From Azonexus sp. (GTDB lineage Bacteria > Pseudomonadota > Gammaproteobacteria > Burkholderiales > Rhodocyclaceae), in contig JAUYSK010000016.1 of the NCBI GenBank assembly GCA_030696345.1, positions 1 through 64,000 on the forward strand: 64,000 nucleotides of DNA, in the 5' to 3' direction. A program made the position numbers and the translations under genes. Shown here piece by piece: positions 20,416-30,149 of the stretch (its first letter is position 1; each line of letters begins with the position of its first letter). The notes beneath the pieces were generated by a model, which worked only from the letters and a program-made list of their open reading frames with translations, was not told the DNA's origin and did no database searches.

Positions 20416-21086
20416 TTTTTCGCTCCTTGCGCCGGCTTTTTCTGCTTGGCGATTTCATCTTCATCAAGATAGCGGAATGTTTTGGTAGTAGCATCCAAGG
20501 TCAACCCACCTGCCGGGACCGGTGCAATCGATATGTTATTTAACGTAACAATCCGCGGCAACTTGGCGATATCTGCAGCGAAAGCGCCAAAATCGTGATA
20601 AGAGCCATTTATTTTTACAGAAATCGGCAACTCAGCATAAAAATCCTTTATCTGCTCTTGACCCGGTCTGAACAACTCAAACTGAAGGCCTCGTCCCAGA
20701 CCCGCCTGATTTACTTCTATCAGCAATGCTTCAATTTCAGATTTATTTGGAAGTTGCTTGAGTAGCGCGCCGAAGGAACGATCAATCTCAGCCAGTTGCT
20801 GAATATAAAGATCAAGATTGACTGCCTGTTTCTTTTTGTCCAGAAATTGCTGCTTGAGAGTTTCTTCTTCTCGTTCCTTGGTTTCGAGCTCAGTCAGCTG
20901 GTCATTCCACAAAAACCACCAACCTGCCACCATGATCACCAAGAACAGACCGAGAAGTACAGTTATTTTTGGTACAACCGGCCATGCTCCCGGATCATTG
21001 GGATTCATGAACCTGAAATCGTTCAGGATTTCCTGCAAGTCCAGCTTCGCCACTGACTTGGGCAATGAAATGGCTTTAGCACTCAT
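20412..21086 (-). CDS. pilO: Type IV pilus alignment protein PilO
   Basis: Inner-membrane pilus assembly protein of 224 residues: a short cytoplasmic N-terminus, one TM segment (about 43-65, VPKITVLLGLFLVIMVAGWWFLW), a coiled coil (about 66-120) and a periplasmic ferredoxin-like domain (ISVKINGSYHDFGAFAADIAKLPRIVTLNNI). It dimerises with PilN. The 4-bp overlaps with pilN and pilP place it mid-operon. Confidence 0.95.
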   Translation of the reverse strand: MSAKAISLPKSVAKLDLQEILNDFRFMNPNDPGAWPVVPKITVLLGLFLVIMVAGWWFLWNDQLTELETKEREEETLKQQFLDKKKQAVNLDLYIQQLAEIDRSFGALLKQLPNKSEIEALLIEVNQAGLGRGLQFELFRPGQEQIKDFYAELPISVKINGSYHDFGAFAADIAKLPRIVTLNNISIAPVPAGGLTLDATTKTFRYLDEDEIAKQKKPAQGAKK

Positions 21087-21652
21087 TTCTTCACCTTCAT
21101 TTCTTCGGGCTTGGCACGAGTCAGAACAAAATTCATTCCAAACTCGTTGATTCGACGACCATTTAGAACACCCGCCTTGGTTTCTATGAGTTGGGGACTT
21201 TCAAGCCAAGGCGAAGCCTCAAGATTCCGCATCAGGGCAGAAACCCTCGCATTGGACTGCGCATAGCCGGAAATATTCACTCGTAGACCATCCTGCTTGA
21301 GCGACCTCAAATACACGCCTTCGGGAACCTGTTTGACTAGCTCGCTCAACAAATAGACGGTTTCACCACGATCTCGTTGCAGGTTTTCAATCACTTGCTT
21401 GCGCGAAAGCAGAGCCTGAGTCTGTTCCTTGAGGCGCTTGATTTCATCAAGCTGCTTATCAAGGACCGCAATCTCTTTCTTGAGGAAATCGTTCTTGCTG
21501 GCCTGATTGTCAATGGAAGCGGAAATCATCGTGTAAATCGCGAAAACAATCAGCGCCCCCAATGCAACAACAAGCCCAGTCAAAACAAAAAATTGCTCTC
21601 TTTTTGCCTTCTTGGCCTCTTCGCGATGGGGCAGGAGGTTGATGCGTATCAT
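21083..21652 (-). CDS. pilN: Type IV pilus assembly protein PilN
   Basis: Protein of 189 residues. The N-terminal cytoplasmic motif IRINLLPHREE binds the groove of PilM; then comes one TM segment (about 22-45), a coiled coil and a periplasmic domain (GVYLRSLKQDGLRVNISGYAQSNARVSALMRNLE). It pairs with PilO in the alignment subcomplex and overlaps pilM and pilO by 4 bp each. Confidence 0.95.
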   Translation of the reverse strand: MIRINLLPHREEAKKAKREQFFVLTGLVVALGALIVFAIYTMISASIDNQASKNDFLKKEIAVLDKQLDEIKRLKEQTQALLSRKQVIENLQRDRGETVYLLSELVKQVPEGVYLRSLKQDGLRVNISGYAQSNARVSALMRNLEASPWLESPQLIETKAGVLNGRRINEFGMNFVLTRAKPEEMKVKK

Positions 21653-22734
21653 GAGGGATCAAACCTCCGCAAAGCTAAGCCACAGGCCACCATCAGCGAA
21701 GACGAGTCCGCCAGCAGGTTTTTGGCCTTGACGCGGTCAGACAGCACCATATTGGCAAAGGGATTGGCGATCAGGGTATTGACCTGGGTCCGCGTGGCGA
21801 CGATTTCATCAATACCAGGGATAACTGCACACCCACCCGCCAGTACAATGTGGTCGACCTGATTAAATTGAGTCGAGGTAAAGAAAAATTGCAAGGCACG
21901 TGATACTTCGAGCGCCAGATTTTCCATAAAGGGATTCAGCAATTCGGCCTCATAACCTTCAGGCAGATTCCCTGCCCTTTTGGCGATTTCAGCATCTTCG
22001 TAGCTCATCCCATAATGCCGGGAAATATCTTGCGTCAACTGCCCGCCACCAAATGCCTGTTCGCGAGAATAGACCTGTTGCCCATTACGCAAAACTGTCA
22101 GGTTCATTACGTTGGCGCCAGAATCTATCAGTGCGACGACCTGATTTTTTCCTGATTCCGGCAATTGGCGCTCAATCAGCTCAAAGGCTGAAAGTGCCGC
22201 GAGGGATTCAACATCCACAACAACAGCCTTGAGTCCTGCCGCATCGGCAACCGCCACTCGGTCCTCAACGCGCTCTTTCTTGGAAGCTGCAATGAGCACT
22301 TCCAATTCGTCAGGAACTGCGGGAGCTGGACCAATTACCTGAAAATCGAGATTTACTTCATCAATGGAAAACGGGATGTATTGATTGGCCTCAGACTCAA
22401 CTTGGGCCTCCAGTTCATCATCGCGCAAACCCGCTGGCACAATGATCTTTTTGGTAATCACCGCCGAACCGGGCAAGGCCATGGCAACGTTTCGGGTCGA
22501 AGTCCCCAAGCGCTTCCAAGCCCGCCTGACGCAATCGACAACACCATCCAGATTGGCAATATTGCCGTCGGAGACTGCGTCTTTGGGCAACACCTCAATG
22601 GTGTATCGCTCGACGCGGTAGCCGTCCTTCCCGTTGGCGGTCAACTCGACCATCTTGACAGCGGAGGAACTAATGTCCAATCCGAGCAAGGAACGCGCCT
22701 TGGGATTTAATAACGCTGAGATATCGAAGCCCAC
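21649..22734 (-). CDS. pilM: Type IV pilus assembly ATPase-like protein PilM
   Basis: Actin/FtsA-like cytoplasmic protein of 361 residues that recruits PilN. Nucleotide-binding motifs are LGLDISSSAVKMVEL near the N-terminus, ALIDSGANVMNLTVL in the middle and IVLAGGCAVIPGIDEIV near the C-terminus. It is the first gene of pilMNOPQ and is divergent from ponA across a 168-bp gap, a widely conserved arrangement. Confidence 0.95.
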   Translation of the reverse strand: MGFDISALLNPKARSLLGLDISSSAVKMVELTANGKDGYRVERYTIEVLPKDAVSDGNIANLDGVVDCVRRAWKRLGTSTRNVAMALPGSAVITKKIIVPAGLRDDELEAQVESEANQYIPFSIDEVNLDFQVIGPAPAVPDELEVLIAASKKERVEDRVAVADAAGLKAVVVDVESLAALSAFELIERQLPESGKNQVVALIDSGANVMNLTVLRNGQQVYSREQAFGGGQLTQDISRHYGMSYEDAEIAKRAGNLPEGYEAELLNPFMENLALEVSRALQFFFTSTQFNQVDHIVLAGGCAVIPGIDEIVATRTQVNTLIANPFANMVLSDRVKAKNLLADSSSLMVACGLALRRFDPS

Positions 22735-22855
22735 CAGACCCCCAAAAAGTCCTTACAGAATACGAAGTTAGCCACATAACCAATAATTCACTTCAGATGC
22801 TAGCAACAAGCTCTAGGCATGTAAAGCACTTTTACGGTGGAGAATGGCCACAGCG

Positions 22856-22861
22856 TATAAT
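22856..22861 (+). promoter_or_regulatory. Consensus -10 box of the ponA promoter
   Basis: TATAAT at 22856-22861 with only a weak upstream -35 (TTTACG, 22831). It would start transcription near 22868 and so supports the ATG at 22903 as the ponA start rather than the TTG at 22861, which overlaps the box. Confidence 0.55.
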
Positions 22862-22902
22862 TGTTGCAACTCCATTCCGTTCCCGTAAATACCTTGCCCT
22901 CC

Positions 22903-25203
22903 ATGCCTTTGACGCTTCGCGTCATCCTCTATCCGTTTATCATTTTACTTGGTCTGCTAACCATTGGTGTCGCGATCGCACTGATTGTTCTCGTCCTGAC
23001 TTACCCCAACCTGCCCTCTCTGGAGGTCCTGACCGACTACCGGCCCAAGATTCCGTTGCGGGTTTACACTGCAGATGGCTTTCTGATCGGCGAATTCGGC
23101 GAGGAACGACGCGCTGTGGTGGCCATTCAGGATGTGCCGGTCGTTATGAAACAGGCCATTCTGGCGGCGGAAGATGACCGGTTTTACCAGCACGGCGGCA
23201 TTGACTACCTTGGCATCATGCGGGCCGCCGGAGCCAACCTCCTTGGTGGAGGCAAGCGCCAAGGCGCCTCGACGATTACTCAGCAGGTTGCCCGGAACTT
23301 TTTCCTGACAGGTGAAAAGACCTATACCCGAAAGCTCTATGAAGCCCTTCTTTCTTTCAAGATAGAAAGCAATCTGTCCAAAGACCAGATTCTTGAGCTT
23401 TATATCAATCAGATTTTTCTCGGTCAAAGGGCTTACGGCTTTGCGGCAGCATCTCAGATCTACTTTGGCAAACCGCTGAAAGATATATCAATCGCCGAAG
23501 TGGCCATGTTGGCCGGTCTGCCAAAAGCCCCTTCGGCCTACAACCCGATTGTCAATCCTAAACGTGCCAAGCTACGCCAGCAATATGTGCTGCGCCGGAT
23601 GCACGAACTCGGATACATCACTGAAACGCAGCACGAAGCAGCCCTGAAAGAGCCGCTGGTAGTCAAGCGCGAACTGGCAGATTTTGCGGTCCACGCCGAA
23701 TTCGCTGCCGAAATGGCCCGGCAGATTACTGCTGAGCGCTTTCCCGAAGACATCTATTCGAGGGGCATGAAGGTCTATACCACCCTGATCAAGGCTGAAC
23801 AGGAAGCTGCTTACAACAGCCTGCGCAAAGGGGTGATTGATTACGACCGCCGGCATGGCTATCGGGGAGCCGAATCCTTCCTCGACATGAAGGATTTCAA
23901 ATCCGATCAGGATGAGGCAATCGACGAGTCGTTACAGGACATTTCCGATACGGGCGATTTGATTCCTGCATTGGTATTGGCCGCCGATGCGAAGCAGATC
24001 AAGGCCTACCGCAAGGGTGGGGAGATCGTCTTATTGAGCGGCGATGCCATGAAATTTGCTGCCAAGATGCTCGATGACAAAGCCCCGCCCAACAAAAGAT
24101 TGAAGCGCGGTGCCATCATCCGTCTGATCAAGGACGACAAAGGCGGTTGGCAGATTGGCCAGTTGCCTGAAGTTGAATCTGCCTTCGTGGCGGTTTCTCC
24201 AGCCGACGGGTCCATTCGTGCATTGGTCGGTGGCTTCGACTTCAACCGCAACAAATTCAACCACGTCACTCAGGCCTGGCGTCAACCAGGTTCCAGTTTC
24301 AAGCCTTTCATCTATTCGGCTTCGCTGGAAAAGGGGTTCAGTCCAAACAGCGTGATTGCTGATGAGCCAATCGTCATTCCCGCCAGTCAAACTGGCGCAC
24401 AGGCCTGGCAGCCACACAACTATGACGGCAAATACGAAGGCCCCATGAAGATGCGCACCGCGCTTGCCAAGTCGAAGAACATGGTCTCCATTCGCATCCT
24501 GCAGTCCATTGGCACGCACTACGCGCAGGACTACACCAGCCGCTTCGGGTTTGATGCAGAAAAACACCAGCCTTACCTAACCATGGCCTTGGGCGCTGGC
24601 TCGGTAACCCCCTGGCAAATGGTCACCGCCTATTCGGTCTTCGCCAATGGCGGCTTCAAGATCAACCCGTTCATCGTCAGCGAAATCCGCGACGAGAAGA
24701 ATCAGGTTATCGCCCGCTCGTCTGAAGTGGAGGCGGGTGACGAAGCGATTCGCGCCATTGATCCGCGCAACGCCTTCATGATGGATGCCATGCTGCGCGA
24801 CGTCACCATTTACGGTACCGCCGCCAAGGCCTCTGTGGCACTCAAACGCCAGGACCTGGCCGGCAAGACCGGCACGACGAATGAGTATGTCGATGCTTGG
24901 TTCTGCGGCTACCAGGCGACTATCGCCGGATGCGCCTGGGTTGGTTTCGACCAGCCGAAAAAGCTGGGTGACAAGGAGACAGGTGGTGCTGCCGCCTTGC
25001 CCATCTGGATCGGCTACATGAGCCGGGCGCTCAAGGATGTGCCAATCCAGTTACCGAAAGCACCAGAGGGACTTATCAGCTCTGGCGAGGGGCGTGACCG
25101 CAGCTATATCTACGCTGAAAACGCCGCAAAGGAACGGCCGCCCGAGGAAGAGACCCCCTCACCAGAGCCGAAGCCGGACCTCACCAGCCCGCCCAGCGAC
25201 TGA
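22903..25203 (+). CDS. ponA: Penicillin-binding protein 1A (bifunctional transglycosylase/transpeptidase)
   Basis: Class A PBP of 766 residues that polymerises and cross-links peptidoglycan. One N-terminal membrane anchor (about 8-35); glycosyltransferase motifs EDDRFYQHGGID, RQGASTITQQVARNFFL and KDQILELYINQIFLG; transpeptidase active-site SSFK in QPGSSFKPFIY, SKN in AKSKNMVSIR and KTG in AGKTGTTNEY; a Pro/Glu-rich tail. The ATG at 22903 (MPLTLRVILYPF) is chosen because the longer frame begins inside the -10 box. Divergent from pilM. Confidence 0.96.
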   Translation: MPLTLRVILYPFIILLGLLTIGVAIALIVLVLTYPNLPSLEVLTDYRPKIPLRVYTADGFLIGEFGEERRAVVAIQDVPVVMKQAILAAEDDRFYQHGGIDYLGIMRAAGANLLGGGKRQGASTITQQVARNFFLTGEKTYTRKLYEALLSFKIESNLSKDQILELYINQIFLGQRAYGFAAASQIYFGKPLKDISIAEVAMLAGLPKAPSAYNPIVNPKRAKLRQQYVLRRMHELGYITETQHEAALKEPLVVKRELADFAVHAEFAAEMARQITAERFPEDIYSRGMKVYTTLIKAEQEAAYNSLRKGVIDYDRRHGYRGAESFLDMKDFKSDQDEAIDESLQDISDTGDLIPALVLAADAKQIKAYRKGGEIVLLSGDAMKFAAKMLDDKAPPNKRLKRGAIIRLIKDDKGGWQIGQLPEVESAFVAVSPADGSIRALVGGFDFNRNKFNHVTQAWRQPGSSFKPFIYSASLEKGFSPNSVIADEPIVIPASQTGAQAWQPHNYDGKYEGPMKMRTALAKSKNMVSIRILQSIGTHYAQDYTSRFGFDAEKHQPYLTMALGAGSVTPWQMVTAYSVFANGGFKINPFIVSEIRDEKNQVIARSSEVEAGDEAIRAIDPRNAFMMDAMLRDVTIYGTAAKASVALKRQDLAGKTGTTNEYVDAWFCGYQATIAGCAWVGFDQPKKLGDKETGGAAALPIWIGYMSRALKDVPIQLPKAPEGLISSGEGRDRSYIYAENAAKERPPEEETPSPEPKPDLTSPPSD

Positions 25204-25521
25204 TCAGTCCAGCGTAATTTCCTCGCCGGCCTGCTGGCTGGCGAGCGAGGAAAGCTTCTCCATCAATTCGGCACCGTCTCGGGTATCCCGCCAATTGATA
25301 CCATCCCAGCGAAAATGGAAGCCGCCAGCGCGGGCCGCAACCCATATTTCACGGGCGATGCCATGGCGGTTAACAATGATCTTGCTGTGATCGGCAAACT
25401 CGATTTCCAGAACGCCGCCGGTAGCCAATTCAAAATCGATATCGGCGTCACTCGCCTCCAAAGCAGCGTCAATCCGGGCCAATGCCGCGTCGGCCAAGCC
25501 GTTGAATTCCTTGTCATCCAT
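25204..25521 (-). CDS. cyaY: Frataxin homologue CyaY
   Basis: Iron-binding regulator of Fe-S cluster assembly (binds IscS); 105 residues, the usual size. The acidic first helix (ALEASDADIDFELATGG) and the beta-sheet core (VLEIEFADHSKIIVNRHG; REIWVAARAGGFHFRW) are typical. It converges tail-to-tail with ponA with no intergenic gap and is divergent from the lysA operon. Confidence 0.94.
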   Translation of the reverse strand: MDDKEFNGLADAALARIDAALEASDADIDFELATGGVLEIEFADHSKIIVNRHGIAREIWVAARAGGFHFRWDGINWRDTRDGAELMEKLSSLASQQAGEEITLD

Positions 25522-25563
25522 CGTGTGCTACCATCCCGCTCTTTGCTGACAACCCCGTCGCCA

Positions 25564-25746
25564 ATGACCAGAATTGCTGCTGTTTTACTCACTATCAGCC
25601 TCGCCGCCTGCGGCATGAAAGGCTCTCTCGAACTACCACCCGGCCCCGCGCCGGAACCGCTACTTGGCACAGCCAAAGCGGCCAAGCCCGCCACCAAGGC
25701 AGGCTCCGCCGATGTTAGCACGGACACCAAAACGAACACCCGATGA
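25564..25746 (+). CDS. lptM: Small LptM-like lipoprotein
   Basis: Lipoprotein of 60 residues: signal peptide with lipobox LAAC (Cys16), GMKGSLELPPG right after it, then a Lys/Ala/Thr-rich tail. The CGxKGxLxLP motif directly upstream of lysA marks the LptM (YifL) family, which helps mature the LptD LPS translocon. It overlaps lysA by ATGA. The ATG at 25564 is the only start giving a proper signal sequence; the longer frame from 25315 runs antisense through cyaY. Confidence 0.88.
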   Translation: MTRIAAVLLTISLAACGMKGSLELPPGPAPEPLLGTAKAAKPATKAGSADVSTDTKTNTR

Positions 25747-27005
25747 GCTCATTCACTTTGAAAGCTGGCGTCCTGCACGCCGAATCTGTCGCACTGCCCG
25801 CCATTGCCGAACAATTCGGCACGCCGGCTTATGTCTATTCGCGCGCCGCGCTGGAAGCATCCCTGCGCGAGTTCCACGACGTCCTCGGTAAGCACCCGGC
25901 CGGCAAAAACGCGCTGGTCTGCTATGCCGTCAAGGCTAATTCCAGCCTGGCGATTCTCAATGTCTTCGCTCGCCAGGGTGCAGGCTTCGACATCGTCTCC
26001 GGCGGTGAGTTGCAGCGAGTGATGGCCGCGGGAGCTGATCCACAGAAAGTTGTTTTCTCCGGCGTCGGCAAGACGGCTGCCGAAATGAAGCTGGCACTGA
26101 ACGTTGGCATCTTCTGCTTCAACGTCGAATCCGCTCCGGAGCTGGAACGCCTGAATGACGTTGCCGGCCAATGCGGCAAAAAGGCGCCGGTCAGCCTGCG
26201 CGTCAATCCGAACGTGGACCCAAAGACGCACCCCTACATTTCGACCGGTCTCAAGGAAGCCAAGTTTGGCGTCGCTTATGACGATGCGCTGGCACTCTAC
26301 CGGCGTGCTGCTGCCTTGCCGAATATTGAAATCGCTGGTATCGATTGCCACATCGGCTCGCAGTTGCTTGACCCATCGCCCTTCATCGAGGCGCTGGAGC
26401 GCATTTTGGTCCTGCTGGACCAGTTGACCGCAGAAGGCATCCACATTCATCACCTCGACCTTGGTGGTGGCCTGGGCATCAAGTACAAGGACGACCAGGT
26501 ACAGCCGACGGTGGATTCCTACCTGACACCGCTGCTCGACAAGCTTGCCGGGCGCGGACTCAAGGTCGTGCTGGAACCCGGTCGTCGGCTGGTTGGCAAT
26601 GCCGGCCTGTTGCTGACTCGCGTTGAATTCCTAAAACCGGGCGAAGGCAAGAGTTTTGCCATTATCGACGCCGCGATGAACGATCTGATGCGGCCGGCGC
26701 TTTATGAGGCCTGGCATGACATCCTGCCGGTGGTGCCACGCGATGGCGAGGCGAGAACCTATGATGTCGTCGGCCCGGTCTGCGAAACCGGTGATTTCCT
26801 GGGCCAGGCCCGTCCGCTTTGTATCGAAGCCGGCGACCTGCTGGCCGTGATGTCGGCCGGCGCCTACGGCATGGCGATGAGCTCCAACTACAACACCCGG
26901 CCACGCGCGGTTGAGATCATGGTCGATGGCGAACAGATTCACGTCATCCGCCAGCGCGAAACGGTCGAGCAACTCTACGCCGGCGAATCCTTGCTGCCGA
27001 AATAG
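25743..27005 (+). CDS. lysA: Diaminopimelate decarboxylase
   Basis: PLP enzyme of 420 residues for the last step of lysine synthesis, decarboxylating meso-DAP. The PLP lysine is in VCYAVKANSSLAIL; HIGSQ, the DLGGGLG phosphate loop, the EPGRRLVGNAG region and the GPVCETGDFL cysteine motif are all present. Co-translated with the LptM-like gene; hslR follows 8 bp later, probably in the same operon. Confidence 0.97.
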   Translation: MSSFTLKAGVLHAESVALPAIAEQFGTPAYVYSRAALEASLREFHDVLGKHPAGKNALVCYAVKANSSLAILNVFARQGAGFDIVSGGELQRVMAAGADPQKVVFSGVGKTAAEMKLALNVGIFCFNVESAPELERLNDVAGQCGKKAPVSLRVNPNVDPKTHPYISTGLKEAKFGVAYDDALALYRRAAALPNIEIAGIDCHIGSQLLDPSPFIEALERILVLLDQLTAEGIHIHHLDLGGGLGIKYKDDQVQPTVDSYLTPLLDKLAGRGLKVVLEPGRRLVGNAGLLLTRVEFLKPGEGKSFAIIDAAMNDLMRPALYEAWHDILPVVPRDGEARTYDVVGPVCETGDFLGQARPLCIEAGDLLAVMSAGAYGMAMSSNYNTRPRAVEIMVDGEQIHVIRQRETVEQLYAGESLLPK

Positions 27006-27013
27006 GCTGCGCC

Positions 27014-27382
27014 ATGCGCCTTGACAAATGGCTATGGGCGGCGCGTTTCTTCAAGACGCGTACGCTGGCTTGCGATGCGATCAATGGCGGCAAGGTTCAG
27101 CACAACGGTAGCCGCGTCAAAGCGGCCCGTGAAATCAAAATCGATGATCGGCTGGAAATTTCCAACAGCGAAGTGCGCTGGGAAATTACGGTCAAAGGGC
27201 TTTCCGAGAAACGCGGTCCGGCGCCCGAGGCCCGGCTGCTCTATGAGGAGAGCGCTGCAAGCATTGCTGCCCGCGAAACCCTGCGTGAAACCCGTCAGCT
27301 GGTCATCGACCCGGCGGCCGATCTGCATGGCCGCCCGACCAAGCGCGACCGACGGCAGATCAATCGTTTCGGCAACTCATAA
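27014..27382 (+). CDS. hslR: S4-domain RNA-binding protein, Hsp15 family
   Basis: Protein of 122 residues with an N-terminal S4 domain (MRLDKWLWAARFFKTRTLACDAINGGKVQHNG) and a basic C-terminal tail (GRPTKRDRRQINRF). Hsp15 binds 50S subunits carrying stalled nascent chains. It lies just after lysA and overlaps the end of the convergent AEC transporter gene by 6 bp. Confidence 0.9.
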   Translation: MRLDKWLWAARFFKTRTLACDAINGGKVQHNGSRVKAAREIKIDDRLEISNSEVRWEITVKGLSEKRGPAPEARLLYEESAASIAARETLRETRQLVIDPAADLHGRPTKRDRRQINRFGNS

Positions 27383-28264
27383 AACCAGGGCAAGGGCCAG
27401 CGGCAGGAATACCAGTGCAGCGAGATTGCCGATCAGGACGATGGATGCCACCCGCTCCGGCTCCTGCTTGTAACGCTCGGCAAACAGGAAGTTGAGCACC
27501 GCAGGTGGCAGTGCGCCAAAGACCAGTAGCATCGCCGCCTCGCGACCTTGCAGGCCGAGCAATTGAATGACCGCCGCAGCAATCAGCATGCCGGCCACAG
27601 GCCGCAGCACGGCACTACCCGTCGCCACCTTCCATTCACGGAAGGAAACATCGGTCATCCGCACGCCCAGCGAGAAGAGCAACAGCGGCACCGAGACATC
27701 GCCGAGCATCTTGATGGCGATGAACAATGGCTGCCAGATGGGGATTTTCAGCATTGCTACGGTCAACCCGGCAATCGCGGCAAAAACCACGGGAACCCGC
27801 CACAAGGTCAGCAAGCGGACTTTCGGATCAAGCAGCTTGGCGCCGAAGGAAAAATGCAGGGTGTTTTCTACCATAAAGAGAATTACCGCCGCTGGCAGCG
27901 CCTCTTCGCCCCATGCCAGCACAGCCAGCGGCAGGCCGATGTTGCCCGAATTGTTGAACATCATCGGCGGCGCCAGAGTTTTCGGCTGACAGCCGATCAG
28001 CTTCGCAATCGGCCAGGCAAGCAAGCCGCAGGTGGCCAACACGATAAAACCACCTAACGCCAGCGGCCCGAAAGCCACCAGATCGAACGACTTGCCTGCC
28101 ATCGCGGCAAAAACCAGCGACGGCACGAAAACATCCATGTTCAGCCGGTTTGCCACCGCCATTTCTGGCTTGTGGTGGCGAGCATAAAAATAGCCGGCGG
28201 CGACGATCCCGAATATCGGGAAGAGAATCGCAACGAGTCTAAGCGTCAGACCAGCTTCGTTCAA
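27377..28264 (-). CDS. AEC-family (auxin efflux carrier-like) transporter
   Basis: Integral membrane protein of 295 residues with about ten hydrophobic segments and the internal duplication of the AEC family. Diagnostic stretches are the [20 protein letters not shown] region, the central [16 protein letters not shown] motif and the [14 protein letters not shown] motif near the C-terminus. Bacterial members export or import small organic acids; the substrate is not evident. Its ATG overlaps the hslU stop by 4 bp, so it is the tail of an hslV-hslU-transporter operon. Confidence 0.88.
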   Translation of the reverse strand: MNEAGLTLRLVAILFPIFGIVAAGYFYARHHKPEMAVANRLNMDVFVPSLVFAAMAGKSFDLVAFGPLALGGFIVLATCGLLAWPIAKLIGCQPKTLAPPMMFNNSGNIGLPLAVLAWGEEALPAAVILFMVENTLHFSFGAKLLDPKVRLLTLWRVPVVFAAIAGLTVAMLKIPIWQPLFIAIKMLGDVSVPLLLFSLGVRMTDVSFREWKVATGSAVLRPVAGMLIAAAVIQLLGLQGREAAMLLVFGALPPAVLNFLFAERYKQEPERVASIVLIGNLAALVFLPLALALVL

Positions 28265-29601
28265 AGCACGTAACGCGAGAGGTCTTCGTCGGCAGCAAGC
28301 TCCCCAAGCCGGGAATTGACATAGTCCGCGTCAATCAGAATGTTTTGCGGCCCGGCCTTGCCTGCCTCGTAGGAAATTTCTTCCAGCAGCTTTTCCATCA
28401 CCGTATGCAGACGACGGGCACCGATGTTCTCGGTCTTTTCATTGACCTGGAACGCGATCTCGGCCAGCCGCCGGATGCCCTCGTCGGCAAATTCGACTTG
28501 CACACCTTCCGTTTCCAGCAAGGCCTGATACTGACGGGTCAGGCAGGCGTCGGTCTGGGTCAGGATGCATTCAAAATCCGCCACTGACAATGAATCGAGT
28601 TCGACACGGATCGGGAAACGTCCCTGCAATTCGGGAATCAGGTCGGACGGCTTCGACAGGTGAAAAGCACCCGACGCGATGAACAGGATATGGTCGGTCT
28701 TGATCATGCCGTACTTGGTCGACACCGTCGTGCCCTCGACCAGAGGCAGCAGGTCGCGCTGGACACCCTGGCGCGAAACATCGGCGCCCTGCATTTCGGA
28801 ACGGCTGGCAATCTTGTCCAGCTCATCAAGGAAAACGATGCCGTTCTGCTCGACCGCTTTGACTGCCTCCAGCTTCACTTCCTCGTCGTTGACCAGCTTA
28901 CCGGCTTCCTCATCGGTCAGCAGCTTCAGCGCTTCTTTGATCTTCAACTTGCGGGATTTCTTGCGCGCCTGCCCCATGTTCTGGAACATGCCCTGAATCT
29001 GTTGGGTCAATTCTTCCATGCCCGGCGGCGCGAATATCTCGGCCTGCATGCTGGGCGCCGCCAGTTCGATATCGACTTCCTTGTCGTCCAGTTCGCCCTC
29101 ACGCAACTTCTTGCGGAATTTTTGGCGAGTCGCGCCCTCTGCTGCGGTGGACTCCGAATTTTCGGCAAAAAAGCCGGGGCTGCGTGACGGCGGCAACAAG
29201 ACATCGAGAATACGATCTTCCGCTGCATCCTCGGCCCGGGCGCGCATCTGCTTGACGGCGCGCTCACGGGTCGCCTTGATGGCAATTTCAACCAGATCGC
29301 GAATGATGGTATCGACATCGCGGCCAACGTAACCGACTTCGGTGAACTTGGTGGCCTCGATCTTGATGAACGGTGCGTTGGCCAGCCGGGCCAGCCGGCG
29401 GGCGATTTCGGTCTTGCCAACCCCCGTCGGGCCGATCATCAGGATGTTCTTTGGCGTGATTTCCTGACGCAAGGGCTCGGCCACCTGCGACCGCCGCCAG
29501 CGGTTGCGCAACGCGATAGCAACCGATTTCTTGGCGTTGTGCTGACCAACGATGTGCTTGTCCAGTTCGGAAACGATTTCCTGCGGGGTCATCGCGGTCA
29601 T
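28261..29601 (-). CDS. hslU: ATP-dependent protease ATPase subunit HslU
   Basis: AAA+ unfoldase of the HslUV (ClpYQ) protease. The 446 residues show Walker [16 protein letters not shown], the Walker B region [13 protein letters not shown], an I-domain insertion (about 110-240), sensor motif [15 protein letters not shown] and the conserved C-terminal tail ending DLSRYVL, which docks into HslV. I choose the ATG at 29601 because it overlaps the hslV stop as ATGA; the frame to 29643 reads into hslV. Confidence 0.96.
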   Translation of the reverse strand: MTAMTPQEIVSELDKHIVGQHNAKKSVAIALRNRWRRSQVAEPLRQEITPKNILMIGPTGVGKTEIARRLARLANAPFIKIEATKFTEVGYVGRDVDTIIRDLVEIAIKATRERAVKQMRARAEDAAEDRILDVLLPPSRSPGFFAENSESTAAEGATRQKFRKKLREGELDDKEVDIELAAPSMQAEIFAPPGMEELTQQIQGMFQNMGQARKKSRKLKIKEALKLLTDEEAGKLVNDEEVKLEAVKAVEQNGIVFLDELDKIASRSEMQGADVSRQGVQRDLLPLVEGTTVSTKYGMIKTDHILFIASGAFHLSKPSDLIPELQGRFPIRVELDSLSVADFECILTQTDACLTRQYQALLETEGVQVEFADEGIRRLAEIAFQVNEKTENIGARRLHTVMEKLLEEISYEAGKAGPQNILIDADYVNSRLGELAADEDLSRYVL

Positions 29602-30134
29602 TCGAGCGCCTCGATCGTGAAATTTCGATTGGTGTAAATGCAAATGTCGCCAGCGATTTCCAACGACTTGGTGACGATGTCGCGCGGCGACAGCTCGGTA
29701 TTTTCCAGCAGTGCCCGTGCCGCGCTCTGGGCGTAGGAGCCGCCTGAACCAATGGCAACAATGCCGTGTTCCGGCTCCAGCACATCGCCGTTGCCGGTGA
29801 TGATCAGTGATACATCCTTGTCGGCCACCGACAGCATGGCCTCCAGCCGACGCAGTGCGCGATCGGAGCGCCAGTCCTTGGCCAGCTCGACCGCAGAACG
29901 TGTCAAATTGCCCTGATGCTTTTCCAGCTTGGCCTCGAAACGCTCAAACAAGGTGAAGGCGTCCGCCGTACCCCCGGCAAAGCCGGCCAGGATGCGGCCC
30001 TGATAGAGACGGCGGACCTTCTTCGCGGTCGCCTTGATGACAATATTGCCCAGTGTGACTTGGCCGTCACCACCCATGGCGACCGAGTTACCCCGTCGCA
30101 CCGACAGGATTGTCGTGCCGTGATATTGCTCCAT
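29598..30134 (-). CDS. hslV: ATP-dependent protease subunit HslV
   Basis: Proteasome-like N-terminal threonine protease of 178 residues. MEQYHG precedes TTILSVRRG, so the catalytic Thr7 must be exposed by processing. Other family marks are [27 protein letters not shown] and [16 protein letters not shown]. It starts 15 bp after a STAS-domain gene and is coupled to hslU. Confidence 0.96.
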   Translation of the reverse strand: MEQYHGTTILSVRRGNSVAMGGDGQVTLGNIVIKATAKKVRRLYQGRILAGFAGGTADAFTLFERFEAKLEKHQGNLTRSAVELAKDWRSDRALRRLEAMLSVADKDVSLIITGNGDVLEPEHGIVAIGSGGSYAQSAARALLENTELSPRDIVTKSLEIAGDICIYTNRNFTIEALE

Positions 30135-30149
30135 GCTATTTCCTGACTT